A stretch of 64,000 nt of DNA from assembly GCF_945859705.1 (NCBI RefSeq), contig NC_079136.1, forward strand, positions 46,659,181-46,723,180, in the 5' to 3' direction. Each line of letters opens with the position of its first letter. Within the stretch, counting starts at the first letter, position 1. Under the pieces are notes generated by a model. The model did not search any database, had not been told where the DNA came from, and was given only the letters and a program-made list of their open reading frames with translations. Shown here one piece after another: positions 1-12,164 of this stretch. A program made the position numbers and the translations under genes. Origin of the DNA: Episyrphus balteatus. Lineage: Eukaryota > Arthropoda > Insecta > Diptera > Syrphidae.

Positions 1-399
1 TTACTATTCTTAAGTGTTGTGTCTTAGTAGCAGGACTTCTTGCATTTTCTTGTTCCTTGAAATACTCATTATTCCTCCCTACTAATTTTTTTAAAATAGA
101 TGAGAGAAAAACCATAAAACCCATTTTTGATCCATGGAAGTGGGTTTTGCTTTTTTGATAAAAATAATTATTGCCTACATTTTAACCATGTAAACTGAAC
201 ATTTTTTTTCCAGTTGACTGTTAGGACCTAGCTTACGACCTTCTAAAGCTGTTTAAAATGTTGAAATAGTATTTAAAATCTTTAAATACTATTACTACAT
301 CTTGCAACATAAGCTATGTCGAGTATTTAGCTTCAAAGACTTGGGTGTCGAATTAAGTTCAAATTTAGGATTTACTAAACACATCAATTTTATAGTAAA
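1..399. other. Intergenic, no gene seen
   Basis: AT-rich sequence without a supported gene. Positions 111-141 (ending in TGATCCATGGAAG) recur in inverted orientation at 27305-27336, so at least this part is a dispersed repeat. Confidence 0.5.
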
Positions 400-559
400 C
401 TAGCTGACCCGGCGGACTTCGTTTCGCCATTTCTTGTATTTATTTCTAATTTTCGACTCTTTCAAATGAAAAAGTGGATAAAAACTTGAAAAGTTCATAA
501 AATGAGTTTAAAAATATTAACTTTTAAACTTTTAGCAAAAGTGGCCTATGCAAAATACT

Positions 560-1688
560 CATGCAAAAATTATTTTTTTCAAAATTTTATTTTTGGTTTA
601 TATTTAAATTATATAAATGCTTCTTCACAAAAAGTTTCGTTGAAATCGAATAAGAAGTTTCCGAAATAATCAGATTTGAAAAAAACGGTTCTATGGCAGG
701 TACCGTTAATAATGATTTTCAAAAAATTTTTTTTTCATTGAAAGATAGACATTAGCTTAAAACTAACATTTGAATTTTTTAAACAAAATCGTTGGAGCCG
801 TTTTCGAGATATTTCAATTTTACTAAAATCGGTATATGACAAGTACCGTTATTTTTTGTCCAAAAAAATTAATTCCAAAAACCAATCTGGAGATTCGCCA
901 AATAACGCTACATACCAAGTTTGACATTAATCGGTCCATCCGTTTAGGCTGTAGCTCCTTATACAGACAGACAGACAGACTGACAGACTGACAGACTGAC
1001 AGACTGACAGACTGACAGACTGACAGACTGACAGACTGACAGACTGACAGACTGACAGACTGACAGACTGACAGACTGACATACTGACAGACTGACAGAC
1101 TGACAGACTGACAGACTGACAGACTGACAGACTGACAGACTGACAGACTGACAGACTGACAGACTGACAGACTGACAGACTGACAGACTGACAGACTGAC
1201 AGACTGACAGACTGACAGACTGACAGACTGACAGACTGACAGACTGACAGACTGACAGACTGACAGACTGACAGACTGACAGACTGACAGACTGACAGAC
1301 TGACAGACTGACAGACTGACAGACTGACAGACTGACAGACTGACAGACTGACAGACTGACAGACTGACAGACTGACAGACTGACAGACTGACAGACTGAC
1401 AGACTGACAGACTGACAGACTGACAGACTGACAGACTGACAGACTGACAGACTGACAGACTGACAGACTGACAGACTGACAGACTGACAGACTGACAGAC
1501 TGACAGACTGACAGACTGACAGACTGACAGACTGACAGACTGACAGACTGACAGACAGACAGACGGACTTCCGGGACCCACTTTTTTGGCATTGTCTACC
1601 ATCGTAATGTCATGGAAAAATGTTATCTCAACTTTTTTTTTGTACGAATGCATAACTTGATATATAGTACCTATATCGCAAGTAAAAA
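560..1688 (+). mobile_element. Microsatellite-bearing non-autonomous element (nested)
   Basis: It is homologous, in reverse orientation, to 27762-28790. Shared blocks include the segment ending GGCTGTAGCTCCTTATACAG before the microsatellite, the GGACTTCCGGGACCCAC block after it, and the end ATATCGCAAGTAAAAA. It lies inside the older repeat of 400-2113 and lacks the TGCACGAC 5' end seen in other family members, so it is probably truncated. It resembles the insect elements that carry GTCY microsatellites (mini-me or Helitron-like); the class assignment is inference. Confidence 0.65.
963..1563. repeat. 8-bp satellite (GACAGACT)n, about 75 units
   Basis: About 600 bp of nearly perfect 8-bp units, with a single obvious variant near 1080 (GACATACT). 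It starts and ends in plain GACA units, which suggests it expanded from the short GACA microsatellite present in the related copy at 27940-27985. Because 8 is not a multiple of 3, the reverse strand is open in several frames as repeated Ser-Val-Cys-Gln; I do not regard these frames as genes. Confidence 0.97.
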
Positions 1689-2106
1689 TCTGTATTAGAC
1701 CCCTAATTTTTTTTTTTTAATATCTTTCTAATGGTGTAACTTAAATTTCTGTGCAAAATTTTGCGTACCTCTAATTAGTCTTTTGTCGAAGGTCTATGAC
1801 TGCAAAAAAACCTTCACAACTTGGTTTTAAAATTTTTTTGAATTTTTTCAATACCTTTTTTAACTATTGAATAAATTTTTCTATCATTTAAAAAAAAGTC
1901 AACTCTTTACGACTTACCGTTTAGAAAATAGCCTCTTTTTTCAATGTCGTGTTACATCTATTTACCCTATAAAATCTTAAATTTTTGTTTGCCTTAAACC
2001 TTCTCCTCTTATGTCTCTTTGAATTAAAAAAAAATTTAAGATAATAAGTCAGTCGGTGTGGCCGGTTAGCAAAAGTACACAAAACCAAACTTTAATATAT
2101 ATAATA

Positions 2107-2649
2107 GATAAAGCGAGCTCAATGCTTGGTTTTATTAAACGTTGGACAATCGAATTTGATGATCCAATTGTTACTCTTTCTTTGTACCTACGTTCGACCC
2201 CATCTTGAGTACGCTTCTCAAGTATGGAGTCCTTTTTATGAACCGAATCGAATCAATTCAACACAATTTTGTACGCTTCGCTCTTAAAGGTCTTCCTTGG
2301 ACCGATACCTTCAACTTGCCACCATATGAACAATGCATTCAACTTCTTCAGATGCAAACTTTTGCACAGAGACGTGTAAATAATGATTTAATCTTTCTTC
2401 ATCAGCTTATTAATTCCCAAATTGACGCTCCTGATCTATTAGCTTGTATTATTATAAATTATCCGGTTGGATCTCACCTCCTACGAAGATTTGAACCTTT
2501 GTATATCGACTTCCATAGAACAAACTATATGGTATTAATGAGCCTCTTAGTCGCATGAATAAACTTTTTAATATGAACCATTCATCCTTAGACTTTAATT
2601 TGACGAAAACGGGTTTAAAAACATTGTTTTGCAACAATCGTGATTGTTA
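2107..2649 (+). pseudogene. Non-LTR retrotransposon reverse transcriptase C-terminal relic
   Basis: Conceptual translation across at least three frames gives the usual sequence following the RT domain of Jockey/CR1-type insect elements. It reads KASSMLGFIKRW (from about 2111), then YVRPHLEYASQVWSPFY (about 2188-2238), then NRIESIQHNFVRFALKGLPW (from 2241). A segment ending FHRTNY (to about 2529) follows, and after another frameshift GINEPLSRMNKLFNM, ending at a stop near 2647-2649. The frame changes show it is dead, and everything upstream (endonuclease, catalytic RT) is missing. It directly follows the tail of the older repeat at 2113, and another element follows at about 2656. Confidence 0.85.
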
Positions 2650-2655
2650 ATCAAT

Positions 2656-3005
2656 GTATTAATTCGAGAAAATTGCAATACCTCGAAAAGTTTGTATGGG
2701 AGGTATACGTTCTAGGCGAGATATTAAAAAACAAAAAAAAACCAACCTTGGAAATTACGAAATAATCATCTGTACCAAATTTCAAGAAAATTCGTCCACC
2801 TGTTTAGGCTGCAGCTTCTTGTACACCTTTTTTTGACGACGCACAGACGCACAGACGCACAGACGCACCGACGCACAGACCGACGGACGTCATGACGAAA
2901 ACCACTTTTTCAGACTTCTCCATTATCGTAATGTTAGTTTTGATTAAAACCTCGAATTATTTTTTTGACACGAAACCAATACTTGCCCTATAGAGCAAGT
3001 AAAAA
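2656..3005 (+). mobile_element. TGCACGAC-family element, 3' part
   Basis: The segment from ATTGCAATACCTCGAAAA through a GACGCACA microsatellite (about 2836-2885) to ACTTGCCCTATAGAGCAAGT is also found at 42391-43095 and 56061-56616. The 5' end TGCACGACTGGGTC is absent here, so this copy is truncated. Confidence 0.65.
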
Positions 3006-3483
3006 TAAAAAAACACCCATTTTTGCCAGTCTTCGCAGATATAATTCATGAACTAAGGAAGTCTTTATATCATGTCAGAACGATCTTCTTTAGTCAATAT
3101 TTGTCATAAAGCATAAAAAACAAAAAAAAAAAAATCATTTTAGGTATTTTAAAAGATTTATTTTATATAAATTTTCATAGTGTCAACGTAAAGGTTTTTC
3201 AGGGCTACTAATACACTGGTTTTCTAACTTGTCTGGAATGTTCAAATCTGAATTTCTAAATTTCACTAAAATTCTCCAATTCTTTCCTATTCTAAATATG
3301 TTTGTAACGAACACGTTAAGATAATTATCATCTTATTATTTAAAATTCACTGTATTAATAAAAATTCTTTTCTACCTTTCTATTCTTTCTACTAAGTGCC
3401 GTGCAATTTGCTTTTAAGAGCCCTTAGATCTAACATGCATATAGTTAAAATTACTTTAATTACAAATCCTCCTTTAAACAAAA

Positions 3484-4055
3484 CTATACTTTTCTAAAGG
3501 ATTTGTGTATGATGATTCCGAATCCGAAGTCAAAATTGACCTAGCACGTCACGTTTTTTTAGATATTCCCGTTAGAAAATCTCAAAAACCCATTTTTTTT
3601 TTGCTGTTTTCAAAGAAATATTTTGGCATAATGTAATCTTTTTCAATTAAAATTGTTACGTTTATGAAAGAACTTATTTTTTTTCTTTCAAATTTAGTTT
3701 CAATCTTCTCAATATCTCTTTTCTTCTCCGAGATATCTTAATTTAAGTAAGTTCAGTAGGTTTGGATAATCTTACCATAAAGAAACTGATCTCTAAAAAT
3801 TAAAATATCATTCTTCTCCCTGGACTACTTTTCTAATGGACTTTAGTGTGCTGATTTTAAATCAGAAAATTCGGGTCAGCTCTGGTTTTTGAGATGTAGA
3901 ATTTTTTTTGAGATTTTCTAAAAAAAACTTGATTTTGTGATATTTTAATTAAAATATCTCAAAATCCTGACGTGATAGAATTTTTTTGACCTAGGATTCT
4001 AACCCAGCAAATCAAAAACTATAAGAAAAGTATACTTTTGTTTCTAGGAGAAACA
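3484..4055. mobile_element. Palindromic element family, decayed copy P1
   Basis: The left arm contains ACTATACTTTTCTAAAGGAT, AATCCGAAGTCAAAA and GATATTCCCGTTAGAAAAT. The right arm (about 3950-4050) carries the reverse complements, such as GACGTGATAGAATTTTTTTG and AGAAAAGTATACTTTTG. A second left-arm-like segment lies at about 3825-3930. Better copies of the family are at 54205-55021 and 60321-60902. Confidence 0.55.
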
Positions 4056-6742
4056 AATCTGAAGCTTTACAAAGCAGTTTATCGAATGGTTTATTACAAA
4101 TAAGATATTTCTAAATAGAAAAATAGTAGGTATATAAAATTATAAAACATGTAAAAATTTTGTTTAATGTATTTTATTATGGTTTTCTTTACATATTTGA
4201 CTTTTTAAATAATAATGGGCGTTGATATTTTAAATTTTCCTTAATTAAGGTGTTTTTGTTCATGTAGGATTTACTAAAAAGTGAAGGATTTCGTTATTTC
4301 TGCTTTTTTTGTCAATCAGTATTTTAAAATATGAGTAAACATTAATGTAAAAGGACATATTTGATGTCAATCGATAGGTCATATTATGAGAAATAAGTCC
4401 TCCAAATTTGAGCTCAATGCGACAAATAGTTTTAATCTTATACAAGTTCAAATGAATCTAAAAGGGTGATTTTTTTTTAGAAAATTCCCACATTTGTCAA
4501 AAATCATTTTTACAAAAATGGTACCTGATAAAATTCTTCTGAAACCTGATTAAGATTCAGGTAAGTCAATTCTTTCATAATATCAAAAAATTATTTGAAG
4601 GAGAAAAAAAAAAGTTAAATTTTGCAGACCAGTGTTATTAAAAGATCGTTCGTTGGCTGACTTTAATAGCACCTTCACATTTTAACAAGTCTAAAGACAC
4701 CACTCCGTGGATTAGATTACAATGATAAAAGAGAGTATAACCAAAAAACAGCGCACTCCAAAAGTGAATCAGTGGTATGCAATAGGTATGAAATCAAACA
4801 CACGTGAAATCATGTTCCACACGAGATCAAGATCAAAATAGCGCCCGATAATTAAGATGAAAATAACACTACCACGAGAACTGTCTCATATTTAAATATT
4901 TTTTAACTACTCTTAACGCATTTCACGTGCTGCGCATAATTATAATCTCTTTTGAATAATTATTTCAAATTAACAAATAAACAGTACATTTCTTCGTACT
5001 AAAAAACGTGTTTGTTATAATTTAACTTTTACTGTCAAAAAAATTCCAAACCCATTGCAAAATGTTTACTTTGCTACTCTCATAGAACATATTAAAATTT
5101 AATGCAATGCATATCTAAATAGAAAAAAAAGTCACATTAAGAGAGGAAAAAAAACAAATAAACAAACAATTTGTTCATTCCAAGTTCAAACATTGTACGA
5201 GACAAACAATAGCAATTTATAATTGCTCAGCTTTGAAATTTATATATTAGTAGATTTCCGGATTTGCTTGCTTGAGATTTAAGCATTAAATAAACACTCA
5301 CAAACGTGAAAGTGATTTTTATCGTTTTGAATCATCTTTAATAACAACAACAAAAATTTAATAGGAACATCATTGCAGTAGTCAGACTCATGTTTAATTG
5401 GTTTTTGTGTTTGTTTTTGTAAAATTTCACACGCAATTTATTTCAATCAATGCATTTTTATTTTGTTAATGCAAAATACAAACTAATAGGTACTTTTTTA
5501 CTTATTTACACACATGTGCTATTTTAATCACAAAATAAAAATAAAATAAGTCAGAAATGGTCACCAAATATCAACAAGTTCAAAACTTATTCTTATCAAT
5601 TATAAATAAATTTATTTTGGACCACAAATACAAATAAATTTTTATACGTCACAATAATTTGCAATTGGAATCTCGAAAATTTATACAAAATCTATCTTTC
5701 AGAAATGTATTCTAATATTTTTGAAAAAAAAAAAAAAAAAAATGATTCTTTCTGTGGTTCAACATCGTTTTTCTAATTTGAATTTTAGTTCGTATTGACT
5801 CAGAATTTTTTCTTTTGGTCTTTCCGGGTTACATGATTTCTTTATTTGGAAAAGTAAGGTCCCCTTATAGCCTTTTATCTATTAATCATTAATGTATCTA
5901 TCAAAATAAAAAAGATATCAATAAAAAAAAAAACAGTTTAAAACGGTCAAAAAATGTTTTGCAAAAAAAATCAAATCAATATAAATAATTCCTGTAAATT
6001 TGATTTTTTGAATAATTTGAAAAATTCTTAAAAAAGGTTAAAAAATAAATCTTTTTTCAGAAAATCATATACATATTTCGAAATCTAGCGATTTAAAAAA
6101 ATCCGTATGATTTAATAACTTATCATTGGTACAAGCCATGTTTTTGAAAAAAAAAAAAAATACTCCAACCTATAATACTAATTTTTCGAAGGGGTTTTTC
6201 ATTTTTTGTTTTAAAAAACCGGGCATTTAAAAAAAAAAAGCATTAATAACTTTTGTATTTATAGCCATACAAAAATAAGTTGTATATCAGAGTTGTATAG
6301 AATTTTATGGTGAAAAATATTTTCTTGGAAGGTTATTTCATAATTTTGGTAAAAAGTGCTCAAAACTTAAAAATATTCATTTTTTTCGTTTTTTTTTTAG
6401 TTTTTTGGCTTGTTACTTTTTTTTTTGATATTCCGAATATCGAAAAGATGTTCTTAACATAAAAAAACGCGAAATCTAAGTGTCTACGTTTTTTGTACAA
6501 CAAACTTTTACCTAAGATGAACAGAAGTCGAGAAATTTAATAAAAATTAAAATCCAAGATGGCGGCCAAGAAGTTAATTTCACGAGTGCGAAAAATAAGG
6601 GTTTTTTTTCGAACAAATGACAATTAGAATCGAATAACTTTTGGATCAAACTAATTAAAGACGTTTGGATTTTTTTTCTTTTTTTGACTTGGACCATTTT
6701 AGCTGTGAAACCTCCATGAAATGTGACACTATCATCTATTCC
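4056..6742. other. Intergenic, no gene seen
   Basis: Very AT-rich sequence with many homopolymer runs. An AGACCAGTG end at about 4627-4635 resembles the right terminus of the palindromic family. The short open frames here are not supported by composition or splice sites. Confidence 0.5.
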
Positions 6743-6751
6743 ATTTTTATA

Positions 6752-7190
6752 GGGTTGGGGTCGAAATTCTGTATGTTGCAAAATTCTGTATTCAAAATAC
6801 TGTATGCCAAAATACTGTATGTCAAAATTCTGCATGTGCAAAATGCTGTAGGAACAAAATTCTGAAAGTCAAAATTCTGTATAGCAAAATTTTGGTTGGT
6901 CAAAATACTGTATTTCAAAATTCTGTACATCAAAATTCTGTAAATCAAAATTCTGTAAAAATGCTGTAAAAAAATATCGTTTTTGAAAAAATTTTGATAT
7001 ACAGTATTTTGCCATACAGAATTTTACAAAACAGAATTTTGCATGTCAGTATTTTGTTGATACAGTATTTTGACGTACAGAATTTTGTATTTACAGTATA
7101 ATGACGTACAGAATTATGGTATTACAGTATTTTGACCCCACAGAATTTTGTCGTACAGAATTTTGACAAGCAGAATTATGACCCGCTCCC
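6752..7190. mobile_element. Foldback element FB-1 with 9-bp target duplication
   Basis: A 439-bp element flanked by the perfect 9-bp duplication ATTTTTATA (6743-6751 and 7191-7199). The termini are GGGTTGGGGTCGAAATTCTG on the left and, reverse-complemented, GGGAGCGGGTCATAATTCTG on the right. The left half is a run of CAAAATTCTG or CAAAATACTG decamers separated by a few bases; the right half is the mirror, CAGAATTTTG or CAGTATTTTG. The whole element can therefore fold on itself. Long inverted repeats built of short direct repeats plus a 9-bp duplication match the known architecture of Drosophila Foldback elements. No transposase is present. Confidence 0.85.
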
Positions 7191-7248
7191 ATTTTTATAT
7201 ATACATATGTAAATGTAGGCAAAAGATAACTATAACTTTGATTTTTAA

Positions 7249-7608
7249 GGGTTGGGGTCGAAATTCTGTATGTTGCAAAATTCTGTATTCAAAATACTGT
7301 ATGCCAAAATACTGTATGTCAAAATTCTGTATGTGCAAAATGCTGTAGGAACAAAATTCTGAAAGTCAAAATTCTGTATAGCAAAATTCTGGTTGGTCAA
7401 AATACTGTATTTCAAAATTCTGTACATCAAAATACTGAATTTTACAAAACAGAATTTTGCATGTCAGTATTTTGTTGATACAGTATTTTGACGTACAGAA
7501 TTTTGTATTTACAGTATAATGACGTACAGAATTATGGTATTACAGTATTTTGACCCCACAGAATTTTGTCGTACAGAATTTTGACAAGCAGAATTATGAC
7601 CCGCTCCC
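7249..7608. mobile_element. Foldback element FB-2 with 9-bp target duplication
   Basis: A 360-bp element flanked by the perfect 9-bp duplication GATTTTTAA (7240-7248 and 7609-7617). Its sequence is nearly identical to FB-1 but lacks about 80 bp at the centre of the palindrome. Only 41 bp separate the end of the FB-1 duplication from the start of this one. Because each copy has its own duplication, these are two separate insertions and not a tandem duplication. The near identity suggests fairly recent movement. Confidence 0.85.
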
Positions 7609-7617
7609 GATTTTTAA

Positions 7618-9837
7618 TTTATAAGTTAAAATCATTATATCTTAATTGTAATTTCGATTAAAATAAACTATTAATACAAATATATCAAAGAAATCGCTTG
7701 CACGAGTATTGATTAAATCTTGATTCAACTTAAAATTTGTTAGACTTTGATCGACTTTGACTGTGAGAAATTTTTTTAAATTAACTTAATTTTATATTAT
7801 AATGTATTGATTATTATTATTGTTAATAATATTTCCTTGATAGAGTCAGCCAATTGTGAAGGGTATTTAAAAAAAAAAAAAGATATTCATTAAGCTTAAC
7901 TTTGTCTATCGATGCGAAACGAACACAATATGTAGTTTTAGATTATTAACTTGACTATCAAATAATTGATCAGATAAGCGATTTTGTGTTAATTCAAAAA
8001 TGTTATAGTGGACTGATACAAATTAAGAACTTCTACACACTTTATTCTGTCCCTTCTACTCTACTTTCTCATTAAATTGAAATTAATTTCTTATACCTAT
8101 CTCAATGGACCAGACATATTAATTATATCGGTCTGAATTCCCAAGTTTTTTTTTTTTTTTTGAAGAAGCAACATAACCGATTAAAATTCCAATTGTTTAC
8201 ACAGTAGACTCTGTTTACAAAAATAATTCTGTAAAAGGGAAAATATATAATTAAAATCAAATCTACTTGTATAATTGATTAATTTGCAGACAATTGATTT
8301 TAAAAATAACACCTTTACAACCTTTTTCATCCTAAAAGTCGAGAGATCATAAAAACACGATTACAAAAATCTATTTTTGGAAACTTGGCGACAAATTTAA
8401 AGTTCCTTTAAAGTAAACAAAAATAATCTTTGTGTGTCATTTTAATGTTTAATATAATTAGCTTATGAAAACAATGCACAACACATACTCCCTTAATTTA
8501 GTTGTCTACAATTTTCTGTTTGTATTACATACATATTTGAAGACTGCGAGGCAAATATAGATCAATATTAATTTAATATTTTTGAAAGCTGCACATCACG
8601 TTTAATTTATATTGATTGATTATAAAAAAAAAAAAATGTTACACATACACCTCAGTGACCCTCCCTATACAATTTTTTGTAAACAGTTTAAAAGAAGAGC
8701 CTGACCACAAATGGCAAACTTATTGAAACTCAGTCATTAATTGAGTTACTAAAGGGATTTATAATTTTTGCTTCTTTTTTTTTTCAATTTGTAATCAGAG
8801 AATTTATTTTCCTCTTTTTTTAATATTCTTAAAATCTATTTATTCAGCAGGTAAAATATACTAAGCTTCTTTGAATTTTAATATTATATCATTTTTGAAA
8901 TTATGATATTGTTATCACCTGTGCACACACAAACAAAAAAAAAAACATAAGCTTATAAGTACCCATTTGCTTAAGAGCTTACTCAACGACTTTTAACAAA
9001 AACAAACAAAAATGAAAGGAATTTTTATTCAAAATCTATTGAAACATTGTTTAAGTTGATTACAAATTTTGATTACAATTTTGTTTTAATGAATAAATCA
9101 CTGAAATAATAATGCAAATAAATTAAATAATTGTTCAATGAATCAGACGCAAAAAATGATTGAATTAGTGGTCTTAAACGCAATGTTTCACTTTAAAAAG
9201 GTCTGAAATTTTTTTTTGCGTTTTTTGTGTTACTGTAAACAGTGAAATATCTTTTTTTTTAATCATTGAAACGATTTTATTTTATTTGTTGAAGAAGTGG
9301 AAAAAAAAAACAGCTGCTATAAAACTTCTTAACCAGACTTTATTTAGAGACTTAATTTTTTTCTGTTTGCTAAGAAATTAAAGAACAAGCAATCAGAGTT
9401 TACAACTTTTTGCCTTCACAGTTAGTGATTTCAGTTAAAATATGATATTCTCTTCTTGTACAACAATTGTTAAACATAACAAAATTGCTTAAAGCTTATT
9501 ATGGTTAATTGCCAAATAGAACTTAATAAAATAATTCTAGGCTGGTTTCAGGGCGCCAAATTTAGGTCGAAACAATTTTAATAATTATTATTTAAGTCGA
9601 AAAATTATCGGAGAGGATCTTAATCATTAAAAGGAATATTTCAATTTTTTAACAAAAAATGTGAAAGAGATTTTACTAAAGCTTTAAAATTGTTAAAATT
9701 TAATTTATTCCAAAAATTTATTTTAAATTTTACTTAATTTTTTTTTTGTCTAAAAAATTTAAATATTCCTATTTTGTAAAAATAAGTTAATCAATTTTAA
9801 GAGCATAATTGAATCGTTTATTTTCAAAACATTATAA
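7618..9837. other. Intergenic, no gene seen
   Basis: AT-rich sequence with no supported ORF, RNA gene or recognisable transposon. A GGGCGCCAAATTT string at 9552-9564 resembles the intron-2 box of genes B to D but stands alone. Confidence 0.45.
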
Positions 9838-9846
9838 GGCCATTTG

Positions 9847-10657
9847 GGGTTGGGGTCAAAATTCTGCCGGGGTCAAAATTCTTTTGTCAAAATTCTGCTT
9901 TCAAAATTCTGCTTTACAAAATTCTGCTTTCAAAATTCTGATTTTCAAAATTCTGTTTTTCAAAATTCTGTTTTTCAAAATTCTGTTTTTCAAAATTCTG
10001 CTTTTCTTAATTCTGTTTTTCAAAATTCTGCAAAAAATTAAAAAAGGGTTTGGAAAATGTTAAAAAGCGAGCGCTGTAAAATCATCTTCTTAAAAAATGA
10101 TCTGCTTATTTCATTACTTACCCTAGTAATTTGTCATTCTTTTTGGATGCATATTAATTTTTGTTTTATAAATGAATAAATTTGAAAATATTAAGAAAAG
10201 GTTTTTAATACTAAAAATTTCCGAAAATAATTCAAAATTTTTTAATTTATCAAATAAAGATGAATATTCAAAAATTTGAATAAGAAAAGGAATACTTTGT
10301 ATCAAACAACATCGGTTCCAATAATTTATAGAATTTATTTAAAGAAAATCAGTCTATGTATTTTAAAAAATATTTGCGACACTTAAACAAAAAAATTTAG
10401 GAAAGTACCAATGTTGAATTACATTAATGAGGTGTATTTTTCTTTAGTCAACGCATATGCTATAAAAAAAAAACAGAATTGGCAGAATTTTTTTGGTTAA
10501 GTATAATAATGGCAGAATTTTGAAAAGCAGAATTTTAAAAAGCAGAATTTTGAAAAGCAGAATAGAAAAAAAACAGAATTTTGAAAAACAGAATTTTCGT
10601 CAAAAAAGCTGAATTTTGAAAAGCAGAATTTTGAAGCCAGAATTTTGACCCGATCCC
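9847..10657. mobile_element. Foldback element FB-3, larger relative
   Basis: An 811-bp element with left end GGGTTGGGGTCAAAATTCTG and right end CAGAATTTTGACCCGATCCC. The left arm (to about 10032) is a run of TTTTTCAAAATTCTG-type units. The right arm (about 10473-10657) has the mirror units GCAGAATTTTGAAAA. A loop of about 440 bp lies between them. The flanks GGCCATTTG (9838-9846) and GTTCATTTG (10658-10666) match at 7 of 9 positions, fitting a decayed 9-bp duplication. The short FQNSVFQNS-type reading frames in the arms are by-products of the repeats. Confidence 0.8.
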
Positions 10658-10666
10658 GTTCATTTG

Positions 10667-12156
10667 ACCAAAAAATGTTTCTGACAGCACATTTTTTGTA
10701 TTTTACAATTTTGATCTTTAATTTAAATGCAAATATTAGCATTGTATATCAAAGTATCTATTAATTAAGATTTGAATTCATAAGAACATATAAGATCATC
10801 CTTTTTATGGGTTTAACGAAAAATTTTCAAAATGGACTTATCATGTTTTGAAAATAAATGATTCAAATATTGTAATTAGTCTTTCATTTTAAGAAGAGAA
10901 AAGAATGCTACCTAATAGCGCGTTTTTTTTTAAATTAAATGATGGCAAAGTAAAGAACGTAATAAAAAAGCCTAAAAAAGGATTGAAATCCTCTTCAAAA
11001 AAAGTATCAGGAAAACCGTTTGATGAATTGAAACTAAGACTTATATTAAATAATTGAATTTTTAATTTTAATTTTAATTTATAAAATCAAAACTTCCTAC
11101 CTTTTTAACTGCGGGCCTTAGAACCTGCACTGTAACTTATTATCAAATTAAACTTTATAAGCTCCTATAAACAGATAAAAACAAATTATATTTTCTTAAC
11201 ATAATTTCTGAACCAAGATTCAACAGACGAAAAGGTATATTGAACTTGAAAAAAAAAGAATAAAATAATAAAAAAATATAATTATTCATTTTTAAGTAAG
11301 TAATTTTAATATTTGTTTGACATAAATGAATGTTAAAATGGGGACAGTAACGTTTTTGTAAGAACAGTTTCAAAATCTTAATCAAGGAGTGATTACTCCA
11401 TCAAACCATTTATATGTAAATAGACAAAACTTTACTTAAAAAAAATTAATGTAAAAACAGATTTTTTCAACATATTATAATTTAAGAAATTTTGTATTTT
11501 TCAAAATGTGCTTCAAAAAGATGGGTAAGTTCAAAAAACGATTTTATGATAATAGTTCGCTGAAAATTTCGAGTTTTTTTTTAACAAATGAATTTGTTTC
11601 AAGAAAAAATCGCATGAATTATAAATTAGTTTCTGTCTCAACTGTGCCCAAAATAATAGTAATACAAATACATTTCTGGACAATGTGGTGGTTGTTGTTG
11701 GTTATTAAATTTGTCTCTTGATGAAATGTTTTCTATCATGTTGAAGTGTCCTTTGATAGTCTATCAATGATAACTAGTCCTATGATTAAGATGAAACATA
11801 TCAAATACCTAAGGACATTTTGGTGTTCCCTGCCATTTATCTAAATAGTGCAACAAATGTTTTTGGAATTTGGAGTACTCATGTAGTTTAATAATGATGT
11901 AAAAAAGTGATAGTTTTGACACATGACCATAACATATTTTTCCAAAGTTTTTAACATTTTTTGTTCAATCAGTAAGTTCTTGAAACGGGGTCTGAAAAGA
12001 TAATTTTTAGTTAAAGAATTAAAAAAAAAACTGCATTTTTACTGTACTTATTCTCGGAAATGTCAAATTTCTAAGCTGCCAAAGTTTTTTTTTTTTTCAG
12101 AAGTAAGCTGAAACTAATTATATCAACCAATTTATTAGTTTTAACTGTTTAAATTA
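10667..12156. other. Intergenic, no gene seen
   Basis: AT-rich sequence with several short open frames lacking splice context or recognisable similarity. No repeat family was identified. Confidence 0.45.
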
Positions 12157-12164
12157 GGTGTGAT

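Larger units (their letters stand above)
400..2113 (+). mobile_element. Old dispersed repeat, copy 1 (interrupted)
   Basis: This copy begins CTAGCTGACCCGGCGGACTT and ends near 2113 in a TA-rich ATAATAGAT tail. The same sequence is present in reverse orientation at 46985-48090, where the mirror start ends at 48090. Matching blocks are about 400-555 and 1690-2113, which include a segment reading GGTGTGGCCGGTTAGC. Copy 1 is interrupted by a second element at about 560-1688 that copy 2 lacks. No coding capacity is visible. The TA-rich short-repeat tail would fit a non-LTR retrotransposon 3' end, but I cannot assign a class. Confidence 0.7.

Noticed and set aside
823..1653. Long reverse-strand open frames of repeated Ser-Val-Cys-Gln
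   Set aside because: They are produced by the 8-bp satellite, which is open in several frames at once; there is no start context, splice site or non-repetitive coding sequence.
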